From Seleniivibrio sp. (lineage in GTDB: Bacteria; Chrysiogenota; Deferribacteres; Deferribacterales; Geovibrionaceae): a stretch of 64,000 bases of DNA. Every line of letters begins with the position of its first letter. The first letter of the stretch is position 1. The notes under the pieces were generated by a model that did not search any database, was not told the origin of the DNA, and saw only the letters and a program-made list of their open reading frames with translations. The stretch spans positions 1 through 64,000 of the forward strand of contig NZ_JAJOIL010000016.1 of NCBI RefSeq assembly GCF_021209385.1, given 5' to 3'. Positions 51,177 through 59,703 of the stretch are shown one piece after another. Made by a program: the position numbers and the translations under genes.

Positions 51177-51639
51177 TGTATCCCGCCATCTTTAATATTA
51201 TTCCGTATTCCTCTGCGGAAACAGGCTGAACGGACAGTCTGGAACCCTTTTTAACCAGCTCCATACCGGAAAGTCTGCCATCCGCTTTTATCTCTTTCAG
51301 GCTGACGAGCCTGTCGAATTTCGCAATATACTTAACGTCCACCATCATCCATATGGGTTTTTCAGGAATTGATTTCGGGTCGTAATGCTGATTTGCCGGA
51401 TCAAAGGCTGTGAAATCAGCATAGGATTCGCTCGCCACCTCCGCAAGCCCCACAACACCGGGTTCATCGCAGTTTGAATAATAAAAGAGCACCCTGTCGC
51501 CGATCTTCATATCGTCGCGCATGAAGTTGCGCGCCTGATAGTTTCGCACGCCGTCCCACGGACTAGTGCTTTCGGGCAGAGCCTTCAGATCTTCCATGGA
51601 AAAACACCCGGGTTCTGATTTCATTAGCCAGTAACGCAT
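51163..51639 (-). CDS. EVE-domain (PUA-like) protein
   Basis: 158 residues from ATG 51639, giving the standard start MRYWLMKSEPGCFSMEDL; a longer frame upstream overlaps the divergent transporter's promoter. EVE hallmarks: WDGVRNYQARNFMRDDM, GDRVLFYYSN and GVVGLAEVASESY. The EVE domain reads modified nucleotides in RNA or DNA and is common near restriction or repair genes. It starts 76 bp from the divergent YhhQ gene. Confidence 0.88.
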   Translation of the reverse strand: MRYWLMKSEPGCFSMEDLKALPESTSPWDGVRNYQARNFMRDDMKIGDRVLFYYSNCDEPGVVGLAEVASESYADFTAFDPANQHYDPKSIPEKPIWMMVDVKYIAKFDRLVSLKEIKADGRLSGMELVKKGSRLSVQPVSAEEYGIILKMAGYNEKK

Positions 51640-51715
51640 GTCAGCCTCATATTTATCTGGATTTTTAACCCGCATGGGGATATATTCCGCAGTTATACAC
51701 CAAAAAGAGGGAAAA

Positions 51716-52345
51716 ATGAACGACAGAAGTCTTGCCGTACTCACGGCAGTGTTTATTTCATCACTGACGATAGCTTCGGTTCTCGCCAGCAAGATAATCA
51801 TGATAGCGGGAGTTGTTGTCCCGGCGGGTATACTCGCCTATTCCGTGACATTCATAATGTCCGACACGATAACAGAGGTCTGGGGAAGAAAGACCGCCAA
51901 CAATATTGTGACAGGCGGATTCATAAGCCTTGCGGTGGTCGCCGTACTTATACAGATATCTGTTGCGCTGCCGTCTGCACCTTTCTGGCAGAATCAGCAA
52001 GCATACACGTCCGTACTTTCATCTTCATCACGGATAATAGTTGCGTCCCTCGCAGCATATCTCATAAGCCAGTACCATGACGTGTGGCTGTTCCACTTCA
52101 TAAAAGCAAAAACAGGTGACAAACACCTCTGGATACGCAACAACCTCTCAACAGCTATGTCACAGCTTCTGGATTCGGTTATCTTTATCATGATAGCGTT
52201 CTACGGACAGATGCCTGTCATTCCGCTCATTCTCGGACAGTGGGCTGTGAAACTTGTGATAGCGCTTCTCGACACACCGATAGTATATCTTCTGGTGCAT
52301 CTGCTCAGAGATAAAAAACAAAACGAAGCGGCAGAGGCTATTTGA
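51716..52345 (+). CDS. queuosine precursor transporter (YhhQ/VUT family)
   Basis: 209 residues from ATG 51716 (GAGGGAAAA upstream). Six hydrophobic helices with VUT-family motifs: FIMSDTITEVWGRKTAN, FHFIKAKTGDKHLWIRNNLS and QLLDSVIFIMIAFYG. YhhQ imports queuine or preQ1 bases and belongs with tgt/queA, both elsewhere in the window. Its end overlaps the convergent methyltransferase gene by 8 bp. Confidence 0.88.
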   Translation: MNDRSLAVLTAVFISSLTIASVLASKIIMIAGVVVPAGILAYSVTFIMSDTITEVWGRKTANNIVTGGFISLAVVAVLIQISVALPSAPFWQNQQAYTSVLSSSSRIIVASLAAYLISQYHDVWLFHFIKAKTGDKHLWIRNNLSTAMSQLLDSVIFIMIAFYGQMPVIPLILGQWAVKLVIALLDTPIVYLLVHLLRDKKQNEAAEAI

Positions 52346-52952
52346 CCCCTGTTGCCAGAAATACGGGATAGGCGGTGACAACGCCGCCTCTCTCCTTCTT
52401 TATCTCCGCCGCATTTGCAATGACAACATCCTTAAATCCCGCTTTTTCAAAAAGCTCTCTCACAAGAGCCATGCTGAATCCGTGATGATGCACTTCGCTG
52501 TGGTTATCGTGGAAATCCCCGCCCTCTTCGCAAAGATCGCTGACGCAGAGATATCCGCCATTAGAAAGCCCTTTGTAAGCCTTGTTGAAAAGTTTTTCAG
52601 GATGCTTAAGGTGATGGGTGACCATGCTCGCCGTGATGATGTCCGCGCCCTCCGGCTCAAAATCATCCTTCTCTATATCAAACTCGCGGGTGGTGATATC
52701 TATCCCCGCGGCTTTCGCCTTCTCTCTCAGAACGTCGAGCATCCCTTTTGAAAAATCAAGCCCGGTCAGGCTGCCTGCAATATCCGAAAGCCCCAGAAGG
52801 ATAAGCCCCGTTCCGGTTCCGAAATCTGTCAGCCTGCTGTTTCGGTCTATTTTCACGCGTTCCTTTATAGCCGCGCATACCTTTTTTGCCAGTTCGATCC
52901 TGCGGGGTTTCTCATCCCATTTTTTTGCTGCCGTATCGAATCTTTCAGACAT
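52338..52952 (-). CDS. class I SAM-dependent methyltransferase
   Basis: 204 residues. Motif I is LTDFGTGTGLILLGLSD, followed by GLDFSKGMLDVL and ASMVTHHLKHPEKLFNKAY, typical of the Methyltransf_11/25 type. Substrate unknown. No partner gene is adjacent except the convergent transporter. Confidence 0.85.
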   Translation of the reverse strand: MSERFDTAAKKWDEKPRRIELAKKVCAAIKERVKIDRNSRLTDFGTGTGLILLGLSDIAGSLTGLDFSKGMLDVLREKAKAAGIDITTREFDIEKDDFEPEGADIITASMVTHHLKHPEKLFNKAYKGLSNGGYLCVSDLCEEGGDFHDNHSEVHHHGFSMALVRELFEKAGFKDVVIANAAEIKKERGGVVTAYPVFLATGVK

Positions 52953-53013
52953 TCCGCCCCCATATTACATGCAGTTTTTCATATAATTGCACATCGGGAC
53001 ACAATGTCAAGTG

Positions 53014-54750
53014 TCAGGACTGGAAGACAGGAACAAGGATGATAAATGACGCACCGTCGTCTGTGTTGTGGGCATAGATTCGCCCGTTCATATGTTTTTC
53101 GATTATATTTTTAGTAATGAAAAGCCCGAGACCGCTGTATCCGCTCCCCTTCGTGGTATATCCGGAGTCAAATATCCTTGCGATATTGTCTATGCCGCCT
53201 CCGTTGTCCGTAACTGCGACCCGAACGTTCCCGCCGTCCACCTCAACGTTTATACGGACAGCCGCTTCAAAATCAACCGAGTCGGGATGTTTCACTTTCA
53301 GAGCGTCCACAGAGTTGGTTATAATGTTCATCAGCGCCTGTTTAAACTCGCCTCTGTACCCGAAAACCTCCATGCTGACAGCTTCCTTCTCAGTAAGATA
53401 GACCTTTATATCGTTCTGTTTCAGGTGACTGCGCATGATGTAAAGAAGCGCCTGTATCTCTTCGGAAACGTCAAACACCTCTTTTCCGTCGTATTTGCGG
53501 AAATAGCTGTTCACCTCGTCCAGATACTGCTCCATCTCCGCAATCAGTGCCAGCTGTTCTTTGGCGGTTTCACTGTTTTCCATCTTCTGTATGCTGTTCT
53601 TCATGTAAGACAGCGGCTTTGCAATCTTCTGGGACATAGCGTCGGTTATGCGTTCTATATCCGACATCTTTTTTCTGTTCTGTATGGTCTGTTCGGATTC
53701 AGCCAGTTTCTCAAGCGCAGTGTCCATCTGATTTTCAAGATTCCGGCTGTAATCTTTCAGCTGCTGTTCAATCTTGTTATGTCTGTATTCCAGATCGCCT
53801 ATAAGGTCTATGAAGTTACGCTTCATAACCAGGATTGAGATGACAATTATGAACACGCCGATAAGCGCGGAAATTACGATATGACGCATCATTTTATGAT
53901 ATTGCCCCGTCTCGTCGGACAGAAAAACCAGTTCGCCGATTACGGTACCCGTAACATCCGGTATGTCTATACCGCTTATGATATGATATTTTCTGTTCTG
54001 GTAAGATTCATGGACATCCTTTCCCTCGCTCTCGTAGAAACTGCTGAGTATCGAACGGAAAAGCACGTCGTCCGTGCTGAAAAGCATGTATCTGTCAGAG
54101 AATCTCGTATAGTCGGTTATTCCTGATATCATGTCGGCAAATCTGCTGAAAATAATGACAGCGCCGTCCATTTTCATTGTTGAGCTTATGCGCTTTACCA
54201 GAAAATCAATGATAACGCCCGTCTCCGCGTAGCCTATGCATATGCCTTCGGAGTAGATGGGAAGGATATTGCGTATGAAAACCCCGCTCAGCCCCTCTTC
54301 AGTTCCGGATTGTCCGAAACCTGTTTCAGCAGCCCTGTCCAAAAGAACCCGGCTTCCTTTCAGAATATCCCCGTATTTTTTCGGTGCCGACATACGCAAA
54401 AGAACTGTGCCGTCCGGCGTTATAAAATTCATGATGATCTTTTCGCGGTTAAACTCGTCCGCCATTCTGTCATAAAGATTATATGCGGCGGCGGACAATG
54501 CGGTTCGGTCTTTTCTTTTCAGGGCTGAAACGACATCTCTGTCCGAAGCTAATTCTCTTGTTTTCTGGCTTAAAAGTTTGTCGATGCGAATGGGGAAATC
54601 GTTGTAAAGACCGGATATGACCTCTTTCTTTTCTTCTGCCGCTTTTGCTGCCTGACGTGCGCCCTCATACTCCAGAAGACCGGTGTATATGGTGCAAATC
54701 AGCACAATAATAGCCGTGATAAAAACAAAGGTACGCTTCTGAACTGACAT
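53014..54750 (-). CDS. orphan sensor kinase (kinase D) with the phospho-acceptor His replaced
   Basis: 578 residues from ATG 54750. TM helix at about 8-28, an extracytoplasmic Cache-like region, a second helix (VISALIGVFIIVISILVM), and a coiled coil. The HisKA region reads ITDAMSQKIAKPLSYMKNSI, where the sister kinases have AHQWRQPL; the residue in the His position is Gln374. The ATPase domain is intact: YRGEFKQALMNIITNSVDAL, VTDNGGGIDNIARIF and SGLGLFITKNIIEKHMNG. It lacks the Cys insert of kinases A-C. It could be a pseudokinase that acts through its ATPase domain or a partner. Confidence 0.85.
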   Translation of the reverse strand: MSVQKRTFVFITAIIVLICTIYTGLLEYEGARQAAKAAEEKKEVISGLYNDFPIRIDKLLSQKTRELASDRDVVSALKRKDRTALSAAAYNLYDRMADEFNREKIIMNFITPDGTVLLRMSAPKKYGDILKGSRVLLDRAAETGFGQSGTEEGLSGVFIRNILPIYSEGICIGYAETGVIIDFLVKRISSTMKMDGAVIIFSRFADMISGITDYTRFSDRYMLFSTDDVLFRSILSSFYESEGKDVHESYQNRKYHIISGIDIPDVTGTVIGELVFLSDETGQYHKMMRHIVISALIGVFIIVISILVMKRNFIDLIGDLEYRHNKIEQQLKDYSRNLENQMDTALEKLAESEQTIQNRKKMSDIERITDAMSQKIAKPLSYMKNSIQKMENSETAKEQLALIAEMEQYLDEVNSYFRKYDGKEVFDVSEEIQALLYIMRSHLKQNDIKVYLTEKEAVSMEVFGYRGEFKQALMNIITNSVDALKVKHPDSVDFEAAVRINVEVDGGNVRVAVTDNGGGIDNIARIFDSGYTTKGSGYSGLGLFITKNIIEKHMNGRIYAHNTDDGASFIILVPVFQS

Positions 54751-54910
54751 GACACGCCTCGCAACGGAGTTTTGCCGCTTATTAAATATAAAGCATCGCC
54801 TTGTTTTTAATATCAAAGAAATGTAAGATTAAGATTGAAAATGAATGAAACTATTTCACCTCCGTTTTAGTCTTCGCGAAGGCTTCAGCCTGAAGCGATT
54901 TCATTTTTAT

Positions 54911-55705
54911 CTAAGACAGCAAAAGTTTATCGTCCTCTATGCCTTCGCCGCGCACCTGCTCAAACATGTGCATAAGGTCTGCCACCTTAAGCCCCTGCCT
55001 CTCGGCGCCGCTGACATCAACGACAACCTCGCCGCCGTGCATCATGATAATGCGCGAACCGAACTCTATCGCCTGTTTCATGTTGTGAGTCACCATCAGG
55101 CATGTCAGGTTCATCTCCTCCACAAGCTTTCTGGTAAGACTCATAACAAGTTCAGCAGTCTTCGGGTCAAGAGCCGCCGTGTGCTCATCCAGAAGCAGTA
55201 TTTCCGGGTTCGCCATAACAGCCATCAGAAGTGTGAGGCATTGTCTCTGACCACCGGAAAGAAGCCCTGCGTTGCTCTTAAGCCTGTTTTCAAGTCCAAG
55301 CCCCAGTGTCGCAAGCTTTTCTGTGAAAAATTGCCTGTTTTTCCTGTTCACGCCCTTGCGGAACCATCTGCCATGCCCCCTTTTGAGGGCTATCGCCAGA
55401 TTTTCCTCTATGGTAAGGGATTTCGCAGTTCCGCTCAGCGGATCCTGAAAAACAGAGCCGATGAACGATGCCCGCTTATAATCCGCAAGCGCAGTTATGT
55501 CTCTGCCGTTTGCAAGAACCTGCCCGCCGTCAGGCGACAGTATCCCCGCTATCAGGTTAAGCATAGTGGATTTTCCGGCTCCGTTGCTGCCTATCACTGC
55601 AACAAACTCGCCCTTTTCTATCTTAAGGTTAAGCCCCTTTATGGCGACGTTCTCGTTTACCGTTTTCGGGTTGAATACCTTGCGTACGTTTACAAGCTCT
55701 ATCAT
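54911..55705 (-). CDS. ABC transporter ATP-binding protein (TrpY/COG1101-like)
   Basis: 264 residues. Walker A GSNGAGKST, signature LSGGQRQCL, Walker B ILLLDEHTAALD and H-loop THNMKQAIEFG are all intact. It overlaps the permease gene by 4 bp and is the last gene of the three-gene importer operon. Confidence 0.88.
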   Translation of the reverse strand: MIELVNVRKVFNPKTVNENVAIKGLNLKIEKGEFVAVIGSNGAGKSTMLNLIAGILSPDGGQVLANGRDITALADYKRASFIGSVFQDPLSGTAKSLTIEENLAIALKRGHGRWFRKGVNRKNRQFFTEKLATLGLGLENRLKSNAGLLSGGQRQCLTLLMAVMANPEILLLDEHTAALDPKTAELVMSLTRKLVEEMNLTCLMVTHNMKQAIEFGSRIIMMHGGEVVVDVSGAERQGLKVADLMHMFEQVRGEGIEDDKLLLS

Positions 55706-56592
55706 TTTCCGACCCCAACCTTTCTGCGCATCCCCGGAAACGTCAGCGCCGCAACGACTATCACCGCGGTGATCATGTTCAGGTCGCCGGGAGAGAAGCG
55801 GAAATCACCTATCTGGAAAGAAAGCGCGTAGGCTATCGCCATGCGGTATATCATCGAACCGAGAATGACGCCTATAACAGCACGCAGAACACTGCGGCTT
55901 GAAAGCACCGCCTCGCCGACTATGACAGACGCAAGCCCCGCAACAACGGTGCCTATGCCCATGTTAACATCGGAAAAACCGAGGGACTGAGCCGCTATCG
56001 CACCGCAAAGCCCAACCAGACCGTTACTGAACGAAACGCCGATGAATATCATTCTGTCGGTGCTTATCCCCTGCGCGCGCACCATCTTCATATTGTCGCC
56101 CGTAGCACGGAGCGCAAGCCCCATATCAGTATGGAAAAACCATATGAGAAACAGCCCTGCCAGAACTGCCGCACATGCGGAAAAGATTATCGCGGCTATC
56201 TGCGGTGAAAACCCGAGATTCTCAATGGGTGTGAAGATGGTGTCATATCCCAGAAGCGGAAGGTTCGGCATACCCATAATGCGCAGAATGACTGAATATG
56301 ACGCTATCATCGTAAGGATACCCGCAAGCAGATTCAGTATTTTAAGCTTAGTGTTGAGAAAAGCTGTAACAAAACCGAGACCGGCTCCGGCAAAACCGCC
56401 GGCAACAACAGCGGCATAAGGATTTATCCCCTTTGTGATGCAAACTGCACAGACTGCCGCACCCATAGGGAAAGAGCCGTCGACGGACAGGTCTGGAAAA
56501 TCCAGAGCGCGGAATGTAAGAAAAACACCGAGAGCCATGAGGCTGAACATAAGTCCATGCTCAACGGCTCCCAGTAAAGCGTATGTCGTCAT
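55702..56592 (-). CDS. ABC transporter permease (COG4120-like)
   Basis: 296 residues with eight to nine hydrophobic helices. Begins MTTYALLGAVEHGLMFSLMA, with RALDFPDLSVDGSFPMG, GMPNLPLLGYDTIF and SFSNGLVGLCGAIAAQSLGF, resembling branched-chain-type permeases of tryptophan/tyrosine importers (TrpX/Z type). The start shares one base with the end of the binding protein gene. Confidence 0.85.
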   Translation of the reverse strand: MTTYALLGAVEHGLMFSLMALGVFLTFRALDFPDLSVDGSFPMGAAVCAVCITKGINPYAAVVAGGFAGAGLGFVTAFLNTKLKILNLLAGILTMIASYSVILRIMGMPNLPLLGYDTIFTPIENLGFSPQIAAIIFSACAAVLAGLFLIWFFHTDMGLALRATGDNMKMVRAQGISTDRMIFIGVSFSNGLVGLCGAIAAQSLGFSDVNMGIGTVVAGLASVIVGEAVLSSRSVLRAVIGVILGSMIYRMAIAYALSFQIGDFRFSPGDLNMITAVIVVAALTFPGMRRKVGVGK

Positions 56593-57557
56593 TATTTTAT
56601 AACTTCGTCAGCGTTTTTAAGCATTACAGCGGGAACTTTAAAACCGATCAGAGCTGCTGTTTTGGCGTTTATAACTAGCTGAAGGTCGTGCTGAAACTCA
56701 ACGGGAGTGTCTGCAGGCTTAGCACCTTTCAGCACTCTGCAAACCATTGCACCTGTCTGGAGACCGTGTTTGTAATAGTCGAAACCCCTCGCCGCCAGAG
56801 CGCCGCGTTTAACGGAATCCGTATCCGACATAAAGACGGGAACCTTGTTTGCGTTGGCAACCTTAAACACTGATTCCAGTGCGGAAACCACTGTGTTGTC
56901 GGTTGTTATGAATATTGCGTCAACCTGCCCCATAAGCCCGTTTGTAGCCGCGGCAACGTCAGCCGAGCTTGCGATGGCGCGCTCAACCAGCTTAACCTTG
57001 CGGGCGGCGGCGGCCTTTTTGGTCAGATCAAGCTGAGAACGGCTGTTCTGCTCGCCTGCGTTATATATTATGCCCACTGCCTTTGGTTTAAGTCCCATGT
57101 CGTAGATAAGCTGAAACTGTGTGTCTATAGGGAGCATGTCGCTCACGCCTGTGATGTTTCCGCCTGGTTTTTTGATATCCTTCACCAGCTTCGCACCGAC
57201 AGGATCGGTCACTGCCGAAAAGATAACAGGTGTTTTGGGTGAATTTTTCATGTATGCACTTGCAAGAGCAAGAGCCGTCGGGGTGGCTATGCCCACAACA
57301 ACATCCTTTTTCGCACCGATGAATTTATCGGCTATCTGACCAGCCGTCACCATGTTTCCGTTGGCAAGCTGAACGTCGAAAACAACGTCTTTACCGTTTT
57401 TAAGTCCGCATTTTTCAACACCGTCGATGATACCTTTCTGAACGGCGTCAAGAGCGGGATGCGCAACTATCTGGGAAATACCTATCTGTTTGGGTCCGCC
57501 CGCCGCGTATGCTGAAAAGCACACCAGTGAAAGAACAACTGCTAATATCTTTTTCAT
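56592..57557 (-). CDS. ABC transporter substrate-binding protein (COG2984/TrpX-like)
   Basis: 321 residues with a signal peptide (KKILAVVLSLVCFSAYAAGG). Typical TrpX/COG2984 segments: IGISQIVAHPALDAVQKGII, TPTALALASA, KNPGGNITGVSD-like (KKPGGNITGVSDMLPIDTQF), IFITTDNTVVSALES and GALAARGFDYYKHGLQTG. Related proteins bind tryptophan, tyrosine or short-chain precursors; the ligand here is not proven. AAAAGGTGAG precedes the ATG. Confidence 0.85.
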   Translation of the reverse strand: MKKILAVVLSLVCFSAYAAGGPKQIGISQIVAHPALDAVQKGIIDGVEKCGLKNGKDVVFDVQLANGNMVTAGQIADKFIGAKKDVVVGIATPTALALASAYMKNSPKTPVIFSAVTDPVGAKLVKDIKKPGGNITGVSDMLPIDTQFQLIYDMGLKPKAVGIIYNAGEQNSRSQLDLTKKAAAARKVKLVERAIASSADVAAATNGLMGQVDAIFITTDNTVVSALESVFKVANANKVPVFMSDTDSVKRGALAARGFDYYKHGLQTGAMVCRVLKGAKPADTPVEFQHDLQLVINAKTAALIGFKVPAVMLKNADEVIK

Positions 57558-57576
57558 AAACTCACCTTTTAAAAGC

Positions 57577-57655
57577 AGACTGCCGCGTCAGCCTCCGGCT
57601 TCCTCGCAGAGACGGTTTAAATCTTCGTGAGGAATAAAACAACGAAGCGATCTCA
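57577..57655. repeat. dispersed palindromic repeat of the AGATTGCTTCG family, copy 3
   Basis: Degenerate copy: AGACTGCCGCGTCAG and CTCGCAGAGACGG at the left, TCTTCGTGAGGAA and CGAAGCGATCTCA at the right. It lies just upstream of the ABC operon start at 57557 in the divergent intergenic region, so it probably lies in the operon's 5' region. Confidence 0.5.
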
Positions 57656-57834
57656 TTATCTTTTTGTCATAAACTGTGTAAAGAACCGATTTTAAACTGT
57701 TGACCGTAAATTTCAAGTGTTAAGTCGCTCTGAGGTTTTTTTCATATTTTCAAAACAGCTTTTTTATGCCAAACTAACGCTGTATTCAACAGCTTATTTT
57801 ACTATTTGTTTAAAGATACATTGGAGGTACAAAA

Positions 57835-58827
57835 ATGAAGGCAGTCCTGCTCAAAGAATTCGGACCGGCAGAGAACATGTATGTGGGCGAGGCGGAAAAA
57901 CCTGTACCGTCGGCAGATCAGGTTCTCATAAAAGTTGCCGCAACATCCATCAACAGACCCGACCTTGTTCAGCGCGAGGGCAAATATCCGCCCCCCGCAG
58001 GCGATTCCGAGATCCTCGGACTTGAGGTCGCAGGTGTAATCGAAGAACTGGGCGCGGATGTCAAAGGATGGAAAAAAGGCGACAGGGTAATGACGCTGGT
58101 CGGCGGCGGCGGTTATGCCGAATATGCCGTTGCATATGCATGTCATCTCATGCCTATCCCCGATTCCATGACATACGAAGAGGCTGCATGCGTTTGCGAA
58201 TCATACATCACGGCGTTTTCAAATGTCTTCATGATAGGCGGACTGAAAAACGGCGAATCCGCCATCTTCCACGGCGGCGGCGGCGGCGTCAACACTGCCG
58301 CGATACAGCTTACGAACGCACTGGCTCCCGATTCAAAATACATTGTCACAGCGGCTCCCGCAAAAATTGAGGAAGTCAAAAAACTCGGCGCGGCACTGGT
58401 TATTGACTATACAACAACTCCCGACTTCTCCGAAGCGGTTAAAGAATTCACCAATAAAAAGGGCGTGGACGTGATACTCGACCACGTCGGCGCTAAATAC
58501 CTGAAACCCAACATGGATTCTCTGGGATATGCAGGCAGGCTTGTAATCATAGGCGTTATCAGCGGCATCAAGGCGGAACTCAACCTAGCCCTGATGATGG
58601 TAAAACGTCAGCAGATAATCGGTTCCGTTCTCAGAAGCCGTCCGGTACCCATGAAAGGTGAGATCGTTGCGGAATTCACAAAGACCGCACTGCCCAAATT
58701 CGCAGACAGAAGCATAGTCCCCATCATCTCTGACGTTTTCCCTATTGAAAAGGTCGTGGAAGCGCATAAAATGATGGAAGCCGACGCGCACTTCGGCAAA
58801 ATCGTTCTTAAAATTCAGGATATATAA
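57835..58827 (+). CDS. quinone oxidoreductase, MDR superfamily (PIG3-like)
   Basis: 330 residues. Begins MKAVLLKEFGPAENMYVGEA; conserved segments include TSINRPDLVQREGKYPPPAG, GWKKGDRVMTLVGGGGYAEY, the nucleotide loop GGGGGVNTAAI and GVDVILDHVGAKYLK. Zinc ligands are absent, so it is a zeta-crystallin-type NADPH:quinone reductase. GGAGG sits 7 nt before the ATG. Followed by a palindromic repeat, then phzF. Confidence 0.85.
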   Translation: MKAVLLKEFGPAENMYVGEAEKPVPSADQVLIKVAATSINRPDLVQREGKYPPPAGDSEILGLEVAGVIEELGADVKGWKKGDRVMTLVGGGGYAEYAVAYACHLMPIPDSMTYEEAACVCESYITAFSNVFMIGGLKNGESAIFHGGGGGVNTAAIQLTNALAPDSKYIVTAAPAKIEEVKKLGAALVIDYTTTPDFSEAVKEFTNKKGVDVILDHVGAKYLKPNMDSLGYAGRLVIIGVISGIKAELNLALMMVKRQQIIGSVLRSRPVPMKGEIVAEFTKTALPKFADRSIVPIISDVFPIEKVVEAHKMMEADAHFGKIVLKIQDI

Positions 58828-58830
58828 AAA

Positions 58831-58898
58831 AGATTGCTTCGTCACTTCGTTCCTCGCAAAGACCCTCAGCGGTCTCTGCGAGCGAAGCGAAGCAGTCT
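58831..58898. repeat. dispersed palindromic repeat of the AGATTGCTTCG family, copy 4
   Basis: AGATTGCTTCG (58831-58841) pairs with CGAAGCAGTCT (58888-58898), and inside CTCGCAAAGACC pairs with GGTCTCTGCGAG. Clearest of the four copies. It lies between the stop of the quinone reductase and the phzF-like gene and can form a long hairpin in their transcript. Confidence 0.7.
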
Positions 58899-58914
58899 AT
58901 TAAGAGGTTAAAAC

Positions 58915-59703
58915 ATGGCGGAAATCACATTTTATCAGGTGGATGCATTTACAGGAAACGTGTTCGGAGGAAACCCAGCCGGCGTATGTCCATTGAAAGC
59001 TGAACTTTCCGATGATTTGATGCAGAAGATAGCCGCCGAAAACAACCTTTCTGAAACAGCCTTCATCTTCACCCGCGAAGGCAGACTCCACATCCGCTGG
59101 TTCACACCTGAAGCAGAAGTAGATCTCTGCGGACATGCAACCCTTGCCTCTGCACATGTGATGTTCCACCACGAAGGTTTCACAGGACAAATACTAGAAT
59201 TCCAGTCGAAAAGCGGAGCACTGCGAGTTAAAAACAAAGGCGACATCCTTGAACTGGATTTCCCCGTTGCACAGTACGAACCCTGCGCAGAACCGGAAGG
59301 TCTGACAGAAGCGCTGGGATGCAAACCGGTTGAGGTCTATGCGGGTGCGGATTATATGGCGGTATTCGAGAAAGAACAGGATATCGTTGATATGAAACCG
59401 GATTTCGCGTCGCTTAAAAAACTTTCTCTCAGGGGAGTGATGGTTACTGCGAAAGGTTCTTCATGCGATTTTATAAGCAGGTTCTTCGCCCCGAACATCG
59501 GCATAAACGAAGATCCGGTAACAGGTTCCGCACACTGTCTTCTCACACCCTACTGGACGGAGAAGCTGAACAAAAAGCTTTTGATCGCAAGGCAGGTGTC
59601 AAAACGCGGCGGACTGCTGTTCTGTACTCTCGACTATGACAGGGTGCTTATAGCCGGAAAATGCGCAGACTACCTTAAAGGAACAATCACACTGGCGGAT
59701 TGA
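58915..59703 (+). CDS. PhzF-family isomerase-like protein
   Basis: 262 residues. PhzF hallmarks: QVDAFTGNVFGGNPAGVC, ENNLSETAFIF with the catalytic Glu, IRWFTPEAEVDLCGHATLAS and DPVTGSAHCLL. The family covers phenazine biosynthesis and other isomerases; no phenazine genes are nearby, so the substrate is unknown. GAGG precedes the ATG. The last 17 bp overlap the convergent kinase C gene. Confidence 0.9.
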   Translation: MAEITFYQVDAFTGNVFGGNPAGVCPLKAELSDDLMQKIAAENNLSETAFIFTREGRLHIRWFTPEAEVDLCGHATLASAHVMFHHEGFTGQILEFQSKSGALRVKNKGDILELDFPVAQYEPCAEPEGLTEALGCKPVEVYAGADYMAVFEKEQDIVDMKPDFASLKKLSLRGVMVTAKGSSCDFISRFFAPNIGINEDPVTGSAHCLLTPYWTEKLNKKLLIARQVSKRGGLLFCTLDYDRVLIAGKCADYLKGTITLAD

